From assembly GCA_958510825.1 (NCBI GenBank), contig OY294049.1:20329536-20393535 (forward strand): 64,000 bases of DNA, given 5' to 3'. The position numbers and the translations under genes were made by a program. Shown here piece by piece: positions 1 to 11,173 of this stretch. The notes beneath the pieces were generated by a model, which was not told the DNA's origin, did not search any database, and worked only from the letters and a program-made list of their open reading frames with translations. Every line of letters starts with the position of its first letter. Positions within the stretch are counted from its first letter, which is position 1. Origin of the DNA: Brachypterus glaber. Taxonomy: Eukaryota > Arthropoda > Insecta > Coleoptera > Kateretidae.

Positions 1-649
1 CGGAGCGTGGAAAAAAAGAGAGCGTTGAGTGTGAGATTTCAAAAACATTGGGACTGTCATCGATTGATTTTTTGCAAATCGTGTAGGATACTTATGATCT
101 GGTTTTGAAAATAGTTCAGTATTCTGAGAGTGCCAGAGAAGAACTTGATAAAAATACAGTTCTCTGATTGGTAAAATTCCAAGTTCAGAGTAAAGTGTAT
201 CCGTAGAATATCTTCTAGATCTCCCAAATAATACTTTTATCAAAGTGTTTTGCATTACTTCAAGATCATTTAAATATCTATCATATAAGCCTCCCCAAAC
301 TGGTAGGCAGTATCTAACTACAGACTGTACCATTGAATCATAAACAATAAATAAAAGCTTTTTATCCAAAATGTCTCGCAGTAAGTAGAACCTATATACC
401 AGTCTTTTAAGTCTAGATATTAAGTATTTTATATGATCCGACCACCGGAGATGCTGGTCCACCATAACCCCCAAATATTTTATTTTATTTGTTTTAAAAA
501 TAAATTTGCAGTTGCAATTTGGTTCTATACAGTTTTCATCATGAATCCTTAAACTATTTATGGGTGGTTGACCAGCATCAGTCAGTGAAAATGTTAAAAA
601 TTTAGTTTTATCGATATTTAGACTTAAAAGACTTTCATCAAGCCACTGT
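1..649 (-). pseudogene. LINE reverse transcriptase C-terminal part, running off the window
   Basis: On the minus strand one frame is open from about 640 down to the window edge. It reads like the post-RT region of an APE-type LINE: a K-Q-W-L start, LSLNIDKTKFL, KYLGVMVDQHLRWSDHIKYL and further on LYSELGILPIRELYFYQ. This is the thumb and C-terminal region that follows the catalytic FADD box. It belongs to the same copy as the frame at 650-2725 but is out of frame with it. The bases that should encode DD and about 20-30 following residues are missing, so the break is a deletion and not a simple point change. The element's 3' end lies outside the window. Confidence 0.8.
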
Positions 650-2725
650 TTAAGCAAAAGAAATAATAGTTCCATTAATTTTATAAGCATATAGGCTATT
701 TATGTATATAAGGAACAGAATAGGACCCAATACTGTTCCTTGAGGAACTCCTCTTGTTATCAGTAATGGGTTACTTAGAGTACCATTGATTTTTACCCTT
801 TGCTGACGATTCCCCAAATAATTTTTGAAGATTTCCAAAGCAATGCCTCTGACACCAATCGATTCCAATCTCTCTATGAGTAGTTTGTGATCGACAGTGT
901 CAAAGGCTTTTGCCAGATCCAGGAATACTGCCAAGATTTTTTTATTATTATTTAAAGCGTCAATTACTATTTTATTAAAGTTAATTATGGCATCTTCTGT
1001 ACTGATACCTTTTTGAAACCCAAATTGGTTTTTGTTCAAAATTTTATTTTTAATTAAATATTCAATCAGTCTGCTTTTAAGACATTGTTCTAAAATTTTT
1101 GCAGTGTTGTTAATTACTGATATTGGTCTGTAGTTAGTTGCTTCTTTTTTGGAGCCAGCTTTATATATTGGTGTTATAATAGACTCTTTTAAACCCTTAG
1201 GCATAAGACCAGTATCCAAAACTAAATTAAAAATGTGAACTAATGGCTTTAAAATATGTACATGAATTTTTTTGAGAGTTCTAGAAGACAGTCCGTCAGG
1301 GCCACAAGACGATTTGTTTTTCAGATTAGAAATATAGCCGATTATTTCGTTTTCGTTAATTGGTTTAAGAAAAATTAAGTTCATAGGTGTATTTTTTTTA
1401 TTTTTATTTTTTCTTGTTTTTATGTTCTTTATCATTTCATTGCCTACGTTTATAAAGAATTTATTAAAATAATCAGCTTTATTTTTATCAGTAGAAATTT
1501 TCTGGCCATTTTTATCCACAATATTAAAATTTTCAGATTTTTTATTTTGACTGTTATTAGAAGCTTCGTTTATAATCTGCCAGGATTTTTTATAATTGTT
1601 TCTTGAATTTTCCAACTCATTTTTGTAATAATCCGTTTTAGTTTGTTTAATAAGATTATGTAAAAAATTTCTGTATGATTTATATTGACCTTTTAGCTCC
1701 TCCGTGTAGTTTTTTGTTGGCCTTTTTTTTAACGCGTCTCTTCGTTTTATGGATTTTATTAGTCCTATTGTTATCCAAGGTTTTAACTTCTTATTTTTGT
1801 TATTTATTTTTACAGTTTTTGTGCTTTTTTCTATATAGGTAAGTAATTTGTTTAAAAAAAAATTATAGGACTTATCCGAGTTTTTTTCTTGGATAACAGT
1901 AGACCAACATTCTTTACTCAGAAATTCGTTTAATTTTTGATAATCAATTTTTTTAACTTCGACTTCATTTTTTTGCTTGTTAACTTTTTCTGTTTCATTA
2001 TTTAATAAAATATTTAATAATATTCCATAGTGATCAGTGATAGCGCTATCAAGGACATAACCCTTAATTGATAGTTTATTTTTAAAATTTAAACTTTTAA
2101 CCCCAACAAAAAAGTGATCAAGCAGTGACCCATAATTATCCTCTCTTCTCGTTGGTAAATCAATATAAGAAAACATACAATTTTGATTTAGAGTATTTAC
2201 ATAATTGAAAACATCATTATCTTCAGAATTTAGCAAATTGTAATTTATATCCCCGACTAATATTTCGACGTCACATTTAATTAAATTTGAATAATAATTA
2301 CTAATATCAATAATAAATTGTTTTTTGTCAGAACCGTACGGCCTATAACAGGCAGTTATAGCATAATTAATTTTATTTATGTTTAGTGTAGCTCTTAAAA
2401 GCGTAATTTCACTTATTTTAATGGATTCAATAGAAAAATCTATATTATTTTTTATATATATGATAGTTCCATCATTTTGGTTGAAACGGGAATTATTATA
2501 AATGATTGAAAAATTGGAAAGTTGAAAGCTACTCACCTCTTCCACGCTCCAGGTTTCTGATAACACCAAGACATCTAGGTTATCAGGATTTAAAGTTTCA
2601 ATGTAAGTTATAAATTCATCAAAATTTTTGTTAATAGAGCGTATGTTAAAATGAAGTACGTTTAAAACTCTATTTTTAAGTAGTAGTTCCCTACCTTCAC
2701 TAATGTCTATAAGTTTAGATTTCAA
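650..2725 (-). CDS. LINE ORF2: AP-endonuclease plus reverse transcriptase, truncated
   Basis: The 691-residue frame encodes an apurinic-type endonuclease followed by a reverse transcriptase, the enzymes that nick the target and copy the LINE RNA there. Endonuclease signatures in order: NIRSINK near residue 27, LSETW near 55, GDINYN near 158 and a TDH variant of the SDH box near 230. RT signatures: NYRPISV near 535, GFQKG, FLDLAKAFDTVDH near 615 and GVPQGTVLGPILF near 660. Translation stops at FA, exactly where FADD should be, because of a deletion at about 645. The frame is open upstream to about 2833, so the listed Met need not be the true start. The clade is uncertain (Jockey/CR1/I group). 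A dead copy as it stands. Confidence 0.9.
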   Translation of the reverse strand: MKSKLIDISEGRELLLKNRVLNVLHFNIRSINKNFDEFITYIETLNPDNLDVLVLSETWSVEEVSSFQLSNFSIIYNNSRFNQNDGTIIYIKNNIDFSIESIKISEITLLRATLNINKINYAITACYRPYGSDKKQFIIDISNYYSNLIKCDVEILVGDINYNLLNSEDNDVFNYVNTLNQNCMFSYIDLPTRREDNYGSLLDHFFVGVKSLNFKNKLSIKGYVLDSAITDHYGILLNILLNNETEKVNKQKNEVEVKKIDYQKLNEFLSKECWSTVIQEKNSDKSYNFFLNKLLTYIEKSTKTVKINNKNKKLKPWITIGLIKSIKRRDALKKRPTKNYTEELKGQYKSYRNFLHNLIKQTKTDYYKNELENSRNNYKKSWQIINEASNNSQNKKSENFNIVDKNGQKISTDKNKADYFNKFFINVGNEMIKNIKTRKNKNKKNTPMNLIFLKPINENEIIGYISNLKNKSSCGPDGLSSRTLKKIHVHILKPLVHIFNLVLDTGLMPKGLKESIITPIYKAGSKKEATNYRPISVINNTAKILEQCLKSRLIEYLIKNKILNKNQFGFQKGISTEDAIINFNKIVIDALNNNKKILAVFLDLAKAFDTVDHKLLIERLESIGVRGIALEIFKNYLGNRQQRVKINGTLSNPLLITRGVPQGTVLGPILFLIYINSLYAYKINGTIISFA

Positions 2726-2833
2726 ACTCCCATCCTCTTCGATTTCCTCTAAAAAACAGTTATACGGGAATACACATAAAAAAACAAAGTCACACGTCGA
2801 ATTGATAACCTCCTCCGTTTTGGAAGTCGGTTA
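2726..2833 (-). other. Upstream part of the LINE frame with a TTTTTAACCGACTTCC motif
   Basis: The ORF2 frame continues upstream without a stop to about 2833. The block there reads, on the minus strand, TTTTTAACCGACTTCCAAAA, then GGAGGAGGTTATC, then a T-rich run. I recognise this as resembling a phrase often seen in arthropod repeats, but I cannot verify that here. It may be the LINE 5' region or an older repeat into which the LINE inserted. Confidence 0.4.
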
Positions 2834-2925
2834 AAAATATGAAAAACTTCGTAGACATAAAAAAATTAAATCTACGAACTAGATATTTTTAAAAGTAACA
2901 CGCATTTTTTAACTGCTTCGTTCAG

Positions 2926-4424
2926 CACGGTGTTCTAGAAAAACTTTTAATGACATGACAACTTCCATTTTTTTTTCTTTTTGGAATTTGTTATATCAGC
3001 TCTAATTAAAAAAATAAGACCAAAATTTTAAAAATCGTTGGAGCCGTTTTTGAAAAAAATGTGTTTTTTAGAAAATATCTCTGATATTTCAGGCTAACAT
3101 ACTCGGTTTGCCCTCGATGTCTCGGATTTTGTTCAAACTTGGAATAGTGGTACCACTATGGTACCTAAGCACTCCATCCAAATTTTTTTCAAAACAGTCC
3201 ATCCGTTTACTATACTGGGTGTCCCACCAAGTTCTTGATATAGCTTATCTCCTTTATTTAAAAAGGTATTAAAATTTGCAAAAAATAGCATTAAATCAAA
3301 GCCAAAGAAGATTTTACTGACTTATTCAAAACCGCCCCTTGCTTACCTACTCCTTTGAAACTACCCCCTACTTCTGTTTTCAAATAACACCCCCTAATTC
3401 TTATTAAAAACTATGAAAGTGCACTTTATTCTGAATTCAACCATTTATTATAAGTGGTATCTTAAATTTTAAGGGGCTCTAAATAACAATTATTATTTAT
3501 TAATAAAAGGGTGGTATTTAAAACAAAATTGCGGGTAGTTCTAGGAGACTGGGTTGTTATGAGTTGGTTTTGAATATATTAATCAATTTTCTTTTGGGTA
3601 CAATTTAACGTAAGTTTTTGGAAAATTTTCTGGTTAAATTTAAAATGAAATGTGCTTTTATATTCTTTAGTAAAATAGGGAAGTGCTATTTAAAAAACTA
3701 GTTGGAGGTGGTTCCAAGAGGGTGGGTTAATAAGGGGTAGTTTTGCATATGTCAGTAAATTCTACTTTGACTTCAATTTAATTTTCTTTTTTTTACTTTT
3801 TTTATATTTTTAAATAACGTAGATATAGCCCGTCTAAAACCTGGTAGGACATTATTATTACTAAATAATAATTGTTATGGGAAGCCCCTTAAAAGAATAA
3901 GATACTATTTATAATACATGGTTTAATTCAAAATGAAATGTAATTTCATATTCAAAAATGGGCGTGGAAGGTGTTATTTGAAAATCAAAGGGTGGGGTGG
4001 TTACAAGGGAGTGAGTAAGCAATGGAGGGGGGGGTTGAATAAGTCAATAAAATCTTTTTTGCCTCCCATTTAAAGCTATTTTTTACAAAAAATTTACCTT
4101 GTCAAATAACGGAGATATAACTTGGCAAAAACCTGGTTGGTGGGACACCCGGTATCGTGAACGGATGGACCGTTTTGAAAAAAAATTGGATGGAGTGCTT
4201 AGGTACCATAGTGGTACCACTATGCCAAGTTTGGTCAAAATCCGAGATATCGAGGGCAAACCGAGTATGTGAGCTTGAAATATCAGAGATATTTTCTAAA
4301 AAACACATTTTTTTCAAAAACGGCTCTAACGATTTTTAAAATTTTGGTCTTATTTTTTTAATTAGAGCTCATATAACAAATTTCAAAAAGAAAAAAAAAA
4401 TGGAAGTTCTTCTAGAACACCGTG
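2926..4424. mobile_element. Large fold-back (palindromic) DNA element, 1.5 kb
   Basis: The ends read CACGGTGTTCTAGAA and TTCTAGAACACCGTG and are flanked by TCAG on both sides (2922-2925 and 4425-4428), a likely 4-bp target duplication. The arms 2926-3500 and 3850-4424 are long imperfect inverted copies. The centre (3500-3850) carries two further copies of an arm segment (motif GTGGGTTAATAAGG / GACTGGGTTGTTATGAG) in the right-arm orientation, so the element grew by internal duplication. No transposase frame is visible. The short ORFs in the arms are mirror images of each other and not genes. Confidence 0.75.
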
Positions 4425-4428
4425 TCAG

Positions 4429-4963
4429 CTTATTTAGTATTAATATAAGTCATGGAAGTAAACAATATGTATGTTAAAACTTGAGAGACTAACTACAACT
4501 TATGTAATGATAATAATAGAGCTGTTTTGTGAAGTACGGGCAACAATTTAGAAGCAATTTAATGTTCCGTAATAATAATAAAGATAATAAGAATGGCTTT
4601 AATGTAGGTTTAAGAACTTATTATAAAGATAAAAAGTAAGGTAAAATGAGGCAATTTGGAACAACGTTATATGTAAAGTTTTGAAATCACTAGTTTTTGT
4701 TTTTGAAAAAAAAATATTTTTTCTTCAAGCGTACTAAAATGTTCATATTTTATAACTGAACACACTAGTTAGAAGTGATCTATTTTTTTACAGTAAAAAA
4801 TGAGTTTATTGTTGTACGCTGTAAAAAAAAGTTATCAAAACACCACTGGCGGCAGCACTCTTTGACTTTGATGACAGCCATACTTCAAACTTGTTTGTTT
4901 ATTAAGTAAACAGGTGGTTGACTCGAGATTCTGTGCAAAAACCTAGTGTGAATTTCATTAAAA
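4429..4963. other. No recognisable feature
   Basis: AT-rich intergenic sequence. I see no ORF of note, no repeat boundary and no RNA gene. The 3' part (from about 4860) may be the leader of the short coding relic at 4964. Confidence 0.4.
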
Positions 4964-5092
4964 ATGATTGAAGAAGAATATATGGTTTATACACCTACAA
5001 ATCTTTCCGAAATTGCAAATACTACATTAGACAAGTTACCATCGAAATCGCGAGAAGTGTACGATTTAGCCTACGAAACAAATTTAAAATGA
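4964..5092 (+). pseudogene. Short coding relic resembling the N-terminus of a Crypton/DIRS-type tyrosine recombinase
   Basis: ATG in a good context (AAAAATG) opens a 42-codon frame ending TLDKLPSKSREVYDLAYETN, then LK and TGA. The LPxKSRxxYxxAYxxF pattern is how the N-terminal SAM-like DNA-binding domain begins in many Crypton-like and DIRS-like tyrosine recombinases of arthropods. In that family the next residue is usually Trp, and here the TGA stands at that place, followed by codons for AKEG. I infer a nonsense mutation in a first exon or a fragment. No catalytic domain (R..HxxR..Y) is visible nearby. The identification rests on a short motif. Confidence 0.35.
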
Positions 5093-5234
5093 GCTAAGGA
5101 AGGTTTCAGTTTATTTCAAAAGGGTTTTATTGGCCTATTTTAATAAAAAAACATACTTTATTACTGAATAAATTAAATTCAAAAATTAATATTTAAAATA
5201 TATATATATATCTATAGGATGCTTGAAAAAAAAA

Positions 5235-5372
5235 TAGTATATTTCACTCAGAGGAAAAGTGCTTTTTTTTACTCGTCTGTAATTTCCGGACTCCGCTCGC
5301 TTCGTCCGTAAATTCTACAGACTCTTAAAAAAAAGCTTCACTTTTCCTCTTAGTAAAACAATATACTATTAT
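5235..5372. repeat. Hairpin with a GC-rich loop
   Basis: An inverted repeat: ATAGTATATTTCACTCAGAG on the left and CTCTTAGTAAAACAATATACTAT on the right, with a second pair of A/T runs inside. The apex holds GGACTCCGCTCGCTTCGTCC, which is strikingly GC-rich against the AT-rich surroundings. The design resembles hairpins at 11615 and 38285. A small MITE is likely. Confidence 0.6.
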
Positions 5373-6820
5373 TTGTCCAGTGGAAAATACTTTTGGAAGT
5401 TGTACTGATAAAACGCCTCGTAGATTAAAAAATTATAATTTTTAATGTTTCCACTATAAAAACATATATGTGTTAAAATTGAATAAGGGATTAATTAGGT
5501 TTGGACTTTTTCTGTACAAATCAAGCACTTACAATTTTTTTGAAATTCCTTGCTTTCTAAACTCGTCCCAACACCAATAAATAAGAAAAAAATAAAAAGT
5601 ATGTTTTCACAAACATAAATCCGCAAACACATTTTATCTTAAAAATCACAAAATTTCACATTTCACAAAATCCTCAACCCATTCTGTTTAATCACATTTC
5701 ACAAAACTATCATATATTAAAAATAGTATTATAGGCGATCGTCTTTTTCGAATGTACATCCTAAGTCGCTTAGCCTAAGTAGGCTGTGACAAATTTAACC
5801 GCGTGTAATTTTAAATATCACGGCACTCTGCGTCTTTGACTTAAGCTAGCGCGTTACCAACTAAACAATTTTAAAACTCCTACTCGTATTTTTTGCGTAT
5901 ACTTATTTATAGACATACTGTTTCTTAATGTATACCTAACATTCTATTACAGATTCTTAACTTATAAGATTCACTTTAAATCATTTCCATTAATAAAATA
6001 AATCTGGACACTTATCGTATACCCTGACAAAGGTAAAATGCCAATAGCACTCAATTGGATTGATATTTATAAATACCTAATATGTTTTAGCACTGATATT
6101 GTCAGGACCATGGCCCTTTTTTAGCCATTTTTTTTCCTAATGAGAATATTTGACATAATATGTAATATTAATATTAGCTCACGTATTATAGTAAGAGTAT
6201 TTCTTTATAAATTTAAAAACTGCCAGATTGTTTATTTTAAATATATCGACAAATTCTATATGGCTTTTACAGTTGTTACAGCCACTGGCCGCCCCCCTTA
6301 GTCCAAAACTGGATTCTGAGCATTGCATTATAACAGTAGAACTCTAAAGCATAGGAAAAGACAAAAAAATAATAAATCTCTCTTAAAAAATGCCCAAGTT
6401 ATAAGCGGACAGGAAAAGCATATAATTAAAACCAAGGCCCCACTATTTTGCTTAGTTTCCGATACACATTTTCAAAAAAATGGCATTTACGTAATTCGCA
6501 TACCTTAGCTTATTTTTTTTTTGTGTTTAAAGTAGGGTTGAAAATGAGTATTTTTGTCAAAATTTCTCTAAAAAATAAAACATTTTTTGTAAAATGACTA
6601 ATTTCATGATGAAAATACGTAAATTATACTTTTAAACCAATTTAATTGACAAATAAAAAATTTACAAAAAAAAAAACATAAAAAATCGCATTTTTAGCAC
6701 AAAAAAATGAAAAATCATCTCTTAATTTTTTTTCTTCAGTTTTTATCAATTTTTATGAATTTTTTAGCAATTAAAGAAAAACGACTGCAAAATATTTCAA
6801 ATAAGTTTTTTGTATTCTAA
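5373..6820. other. AT-rich stretch with no gene; 3' part is dispersed repeat
   Basis: No credible coding region: the 61-codon frame at 6323 has no recognisable motif. The section from about 6530 to 6710 (GTAGGGTTGAAAATGAG, later CGTAAATTATACTTTTAAACC) is similar to 49805-49930, so it is a dispersed repeat fragment. The remainder shows nothing I can identify. Confidence 0.4.
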
Positions 6821-7692
6821 TAGAACTATACCGGGAAACTTTTAAATATCTCGAATACCTCGAATACTATGCATTTTAGAAGAAAAAATCTCAAACAATA
6901 GTGTTTATTTTATTAAGGGAAACAAAATGGCGTATTTATTTTTTACGAATATTTACATTATCAAGGTAATTTCAAGGTCAACTTTGTTTTTTTAAATAGA
7001 AACATGTATATTTTTACTGCTATTTAACTCTCCTCAAAAAAAATAAAATGGTTTTGTAAAAAACTTTTTTGATAGGATTTTTAGTTGCAGAGATAAAACA
7101 GCCACACAAAATTCAAAAAGTTGAATCTCCGACGGACTCAGCTAGCTAGTTCCTATGTATTTTAAGCCGCTGAATCCGAATCTGGGGTCGGAATTTGAAA
7201 CCTAGCTTCCATTTTCAGCATAACCTCGAAAACCATACTTTTTGCAATGATATGATCTATCATAACCTATAGGTTTTTTGGGGTTATTTTGAAAATGGTA
7301 GCTAACTTTCAAATTTCGACCTTAGACTCGGATTCAGCGGCTCCAAACACATAGGAATCGACTAGTCGAGTCCGTCGGAGATCCAACTTTTTAAATTTTG
7401 TGTAGCTGTGTTATCTCTGCAACTAAATGTCCGATCAAAAAAAGTTTTTTATAAAAGGTTTTTATATTTTTGAGGAGAATTAAGCACCAATAAAAATATA
7501 TATGTTTCTATTTGAAAAACAAAGTTGACCTTGAAATGACATTGAAAATGTAAGTATCTGTAAAAAATAAATACGACTTTTTGTGTCCCTCATTAAAAAA
7601 AAAACAACTTTTGTTAAAGATTTTTTATTCTAAAATGCATAGTGTTCCGGATATTTGAAAGTTTCAGGTTAAAAAAAAAACTCCCGGTAGAA
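6821..7692. mobile_element. Fold-back element with long inverted arms
   Basis: The left tip (TAGAACTATACCGGGA) and right tip (CTCCCGGTAGAAT) are inverted. The arms run to a centre near 7250. Matching landmarks are GTTGAATCTCCGACGGACTC at 7120 against GAGTCCGTCGGAGATCCAAC at 7367, and GCCGCTGAATCCGAATC against GATTCAGCGGCTCC. The apex block (CGCTGAATC…, CGGATTCAG) is related to the fold-back at 51465-52000. There is no coding capacity. Confidence 0.75.
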
Positions 7693-7832
7693 TGAGGAAA
7701 CGTCAAAAAATCTGAGGTGAAGGCACTTTAGGGTGGGTGATATTTCTGCCGCGGGGTGACCTATTTATTATTTTTTTAATAAGAAGTTCTTTTTAATATA
7801 AAGAAATCTCATAAGTAATTAAATGATGTAAT

Positions 7833-8820
7833 TAGGGTTTCCAGTCCCGAAGTTCGGGATCCCGAAAGTTCGGGATATCCCGAAGATTTTTGAATCCCGA
7901 AATCCCGAAAAATCCCGAAAATTCCGAAAACAATCCCGAAAATCCCGAAAAATTAGAATTTATTTATTCAACTCGAATCGGGTTACTCGATATCTAATTG
8001 TGATTTGCGTATAATATTTTTTGTTTACGATGGTGAAAATGCACCCCTAAAGAAGGTCATAGTCTATGACTCATAGACCTAACGAAACAATTTCTTGGAA
8101 AACGGGCTGAGCATTTTTGAAGAACTGTTTTGAAGAGTATTATCCCTGAATTTTATCAGAAGTTTTGAAAAAATCTAGAGGTCGCTCATGGCCATTTTTT
8201 TAAAAGATAATATAAACATATTATGTTTCTTAAGCTAATGTTTATAATTACTTTTATATATTTTTTTTATATGAATTTATATTTTAATGTTGTTTGTTTT
8301 GTTTTGTTGGTACTACCAACTTGGTAGTTATAGATGTAACTTTTTATTTAATTTATTTATTTTAACTTTTAAAAAGTATGTTTTTTTAACTTTTTATTTA
8401 ATTTATCTATTTTAACTTTTAAAAAGTTTGTTTTTTTAACTTTTTATTTAATTTATTTGTTTTAACTTTTAAAAAGTTTTTTTTTTAAATAATAAATATT
8501 TTACTGAATATTTGTTTTTTTTTTCGTGATGCACACATACAATTTGTATATAAAAATTTTTTTCTTGCTTTTATTAGTGTTTATTTTATTTTTCTTAATT
8601 TAGTAAAATATAAATTTAAATAAAATATGGTTAATACTGGTTATTTTAATAAAAGTTTTTGGTTTAAATTTTATAATTTTATTTATTTAATATAAGATAA
8701 TTAATTTCTGATGAAATGAGACATTTTTAAATTTCGGGATCGGGATCGGGATCCCGAACTTTTTGAAATTTTCGGGATTTCGGGATTTCGGGATCGGGAT
8801 CCCGAAACCTGGATTCCCTA
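7833..8820. mobile_element. Non-autonomous hAT-type element with CCCGAA/TTCGGGAT subterminal repeats
   Basis: The termini TAGGGTTTCCAG and CTGGATTCCCTA are inverted and flanked by the 8-bp direct repeat GATGTAAT (7825-7832 and 8821-8828), the target-site signature of hAT elements. Dense subterminal arrays of TCCCGAA/TTCGGGA follow both ends (7845-7955 and 8735-8805), which are probably transposase binding sites. No transposase is encoded, so it would move only with help from an autonomous relative. A triplicated 50-bp repeat lies inside (8338-8487). Confidence 0.85.
8338..8487. repeat. Three tandem copies of a 50-bp AT-rich unit
   Basis: Units start at 8338, 8388 and 8438, each beginning AACTTTTTATTTAATTTAT and containing TTTTAACTTTTAAAAAGT. 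They differ at only a few positions. The array lies inside the hAT derivative. Confidence 0.85.
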
Positions 8821-8828
8821 GATGTAAT

Positions 8829-9228
8829 TTTTCTCTTAAATATCAAAATAAAATTTAACGGCAAAGTAATCTTTTGATGCTATGTGATTTTTCAAAGAAA
8901 TATTTCCGCTGCTTTTAGATAAATCTATTAATATCTTGATCTTAATATATTGGATTCATTTCATCGAGCTATTCGCCTTTAGACATGTTTGTTTTTAAAT
9001 ATTTTCAACGCCTAACTCCACTTTAAGCTAAATACGTAAACATTCCTCTACATGTGTTTAGATCGGTGTGCCATGATGGCGCTTTTTATGGTTATGGTAT
9101 ACTTTACGATCACACAACCAAAAACGAATTGGTCCAAGCTGCGACTGCAACTTGCAGTCTGCAAGTCAGGTTAATTTTTGTTGTTGAGATTTTCTTTTTT
9201 TAGTTCAGCACTAGTGGTATAGAATATA
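8829..9228. other. No recognisable feature
   Basis: I see no ORF, repeat boundary or RNA gene here. It is the flank between the hAT derivative and the next fold-back element. Confidence 0.35.
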
Positions 9229-10401
9229 CACGGTGTATTTGAAATAGCGTCGGAAATTTTAACAGATGATTCTACATCATAAAATATGACAAAAAGTTCC
9301 TATAAACATATGTCTAAAAATGCGTCATAAGGGAACTACGCCCCTTTGAAAGTGGCTAAAAAATCGGTTTTTATTTAACAACTCAGGAACCCTTTGAAAT
9401 ATATCAACGAGGTTTTACACGTCAACTAATCCTACCAAGGCCCGTTTTTATGTGTTATTTTCATGTACTTATTTCAACCAGGGGTGTGCGAAACAAGGGG
9501 GGCTTATCAGTTTTTTGTCCCAAACTTTTTTCTGTATAACTTTTTTACAATTTTATTTTTGAAATATGATTCCTCAGGTCAAAATATATAAAAAAGGTAC
9601 TCTTGTTGTAATACTGTAGGATTAACCGTTTTCGAGAAAAATTCATTTGAAGGTGAAATTCCACGGTTCGAGGACGAAAAATTAAATACTAAAAAGTTGA
9701 AAACCAAAATTTTAATAATGCAGGGCAAATGTACATTAAAAACTAAGAAAAAAACCTCATATACAGGTACTTCCAAAAATCAATCCTAATGGAGCTATGG
9801 TCTCCTAAATATGCACCATTTTTAAAGGGCTATGGTAGCTTTAAACGCGTTTTTTCGACCTAAATGTATGGAAACTTTTTTTCTCAGTTTTTGATGTAGA
9901 ATAACATTGCATCATTAAAATTTTGGTTTTCGACATTTTAGTATTTAATTTTTCGTCCTCGAACCGTGAAATTTCACCTTCAAATTAACTTTTCTCGAAA
10001 ACGGTTAATCCTACAGTATTACAACAAGAGTACCTTTTTTATGTATTTTGACCTGAGGAATCAATTTCAAAAATAAAATTGCAAAAAAGTTACACAGAAT
10101 AAAGTTTGGGACAAAAAACTAATAAGGCCCCCCCGTTTCGCACACCCCTGGTTTAAATAAGTACGTGAAAATGACATACAAAGATGGGCCTTATTAGGAT
10201 TAATTCACGTGCAAAACCTCGTTAACATATTTCAAAGGGTTTCTGAGTTATTAAATAAAAACCGATTTTTTTAGCCAATTTCAAAGGGGCGTAGCTCCCT
10301 TATGACGAATTTTTAGACATATGTTTATAGGAACTTTTTGTCATATTTTATCATGTAGAATCACCTGTTAAAATTTCCTACGCTATTTCAAATACACCCT
10401 G
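9229..10401. mobile_element. Fold-back element family F, copy 1
   Basis: The ends are CACGGTGTATTTGAAATAG and CTATTTCAAATACACCCTG, both next to TA, as in Tc1/mariner-type insertion. The two halves are near mirror images around 9815: AAAAGTTCCTATAAACATATG recurs inverted, as do AAGGGGCGTAGCTCCCTTATG and GGGTGTGCGAAAC. No protein is encoded, and the ORFs in the arms are mirrored artefacts. Two more full copies lie at 18387 and 59204, with relatives' ends at 11945, 16892 and 43795. Confidence 0.85.
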
Positions 10402-10519
10402 TATGACACGAAAGCTTATCGAGGAGTACAAAATGGGAATTAGACGTACATAAACACAAAGAAAGCACAGTACATGTGACTACATGCGGGGTGCAACAAG
10501 ATCTTAATTTAAATGACCG

Positions 10520-10745
10520 ACAGGAAACGTAAACGTAAATTGTACCAAAATTCATACACTTCTTACCCCGGTTCCCGCGTTATTAAAGGCTGTAGAGATT
10601 TTATATTTTGGCTATTCCCCCTATTTGGGGGGGGGGGGTAGCCAAAACCTGATATCTCTACAGCCTTTAATAACGCGAGAAACTGTGTATGAAGTGTATG
10701 AATTTTGGTAAAATTTGCGTTACGTAATACGTGAACATTCCCTAA
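10520..10745. mobile_element. Palindromic MITE, family M, copy 1
   Basis: The core GTTATTAAAGGCTGTAGAGAT is mirrored by ATCTCTACAGCCTTTAATAAC around a G-run. The right end reads TTTGCGTTACGTAATACGTG then AACATTCCCT. The left end is eroded. It shares core and termini with 54354-54586, and terminus only with 38735-38876. Confidence 0.75.
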
Positions 10746-10928
10746 CCAAATAGTGTGACACATATAAATATTTAGGAACACATATATCAAAACATGGGAC
10801 CCTTGACGAAGCCATTTAACATAGAAACCTCCAGGAAAGCTATTGTTCAACTAAATGGCATACTATGGGACGAAAAAGTTTCAAAGAAAAATTAAACGAT
10901 GATATACAATTCCATAGTTAAGAGCATA

Positions 10929-11173
10929 CACTGCAAAAAGTAAACTGAGTATTCAGTTGCAAATGAATAGGAATGCTAAAGTTATTATCCTATACAATTG
11001 TACTTTAATTTTTGTTAAAAACACTATAGTTCTAAAGTCACGTACTTTAATATTTAAGGACATATATAAAACGTTACGTGTTTTTAAGAAAAATTAAAGT
11101 CTAATTGTACAGGATAATAAATTTCGATTTCATATCCTTTTGTAATTAAATATTCAGTTTACTTTTTACAGTG
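10929..11173. mobile_element. Small TA-flanked MITE
   Basis: The terminal repeats CACTGCAAAAAGTAAACTGA and TCAGTTTACTTTTTACAGTG (right end as read on the plus strand) are inverted and flanked by TA. The repeats continue inwards for about 100 bp (CTTTAATTTTT, AAAAACAC). At 245 bp, with CACTG ends and TA targets, it fits a Tc1/mariner-derived MITE. Confidence 0.8.

Noticed and set aside
10563..10850. A 95-codon minus-strand frame
   Set aside because: It spans the palindromic MITE and a G-run; an artefact of the repeat.
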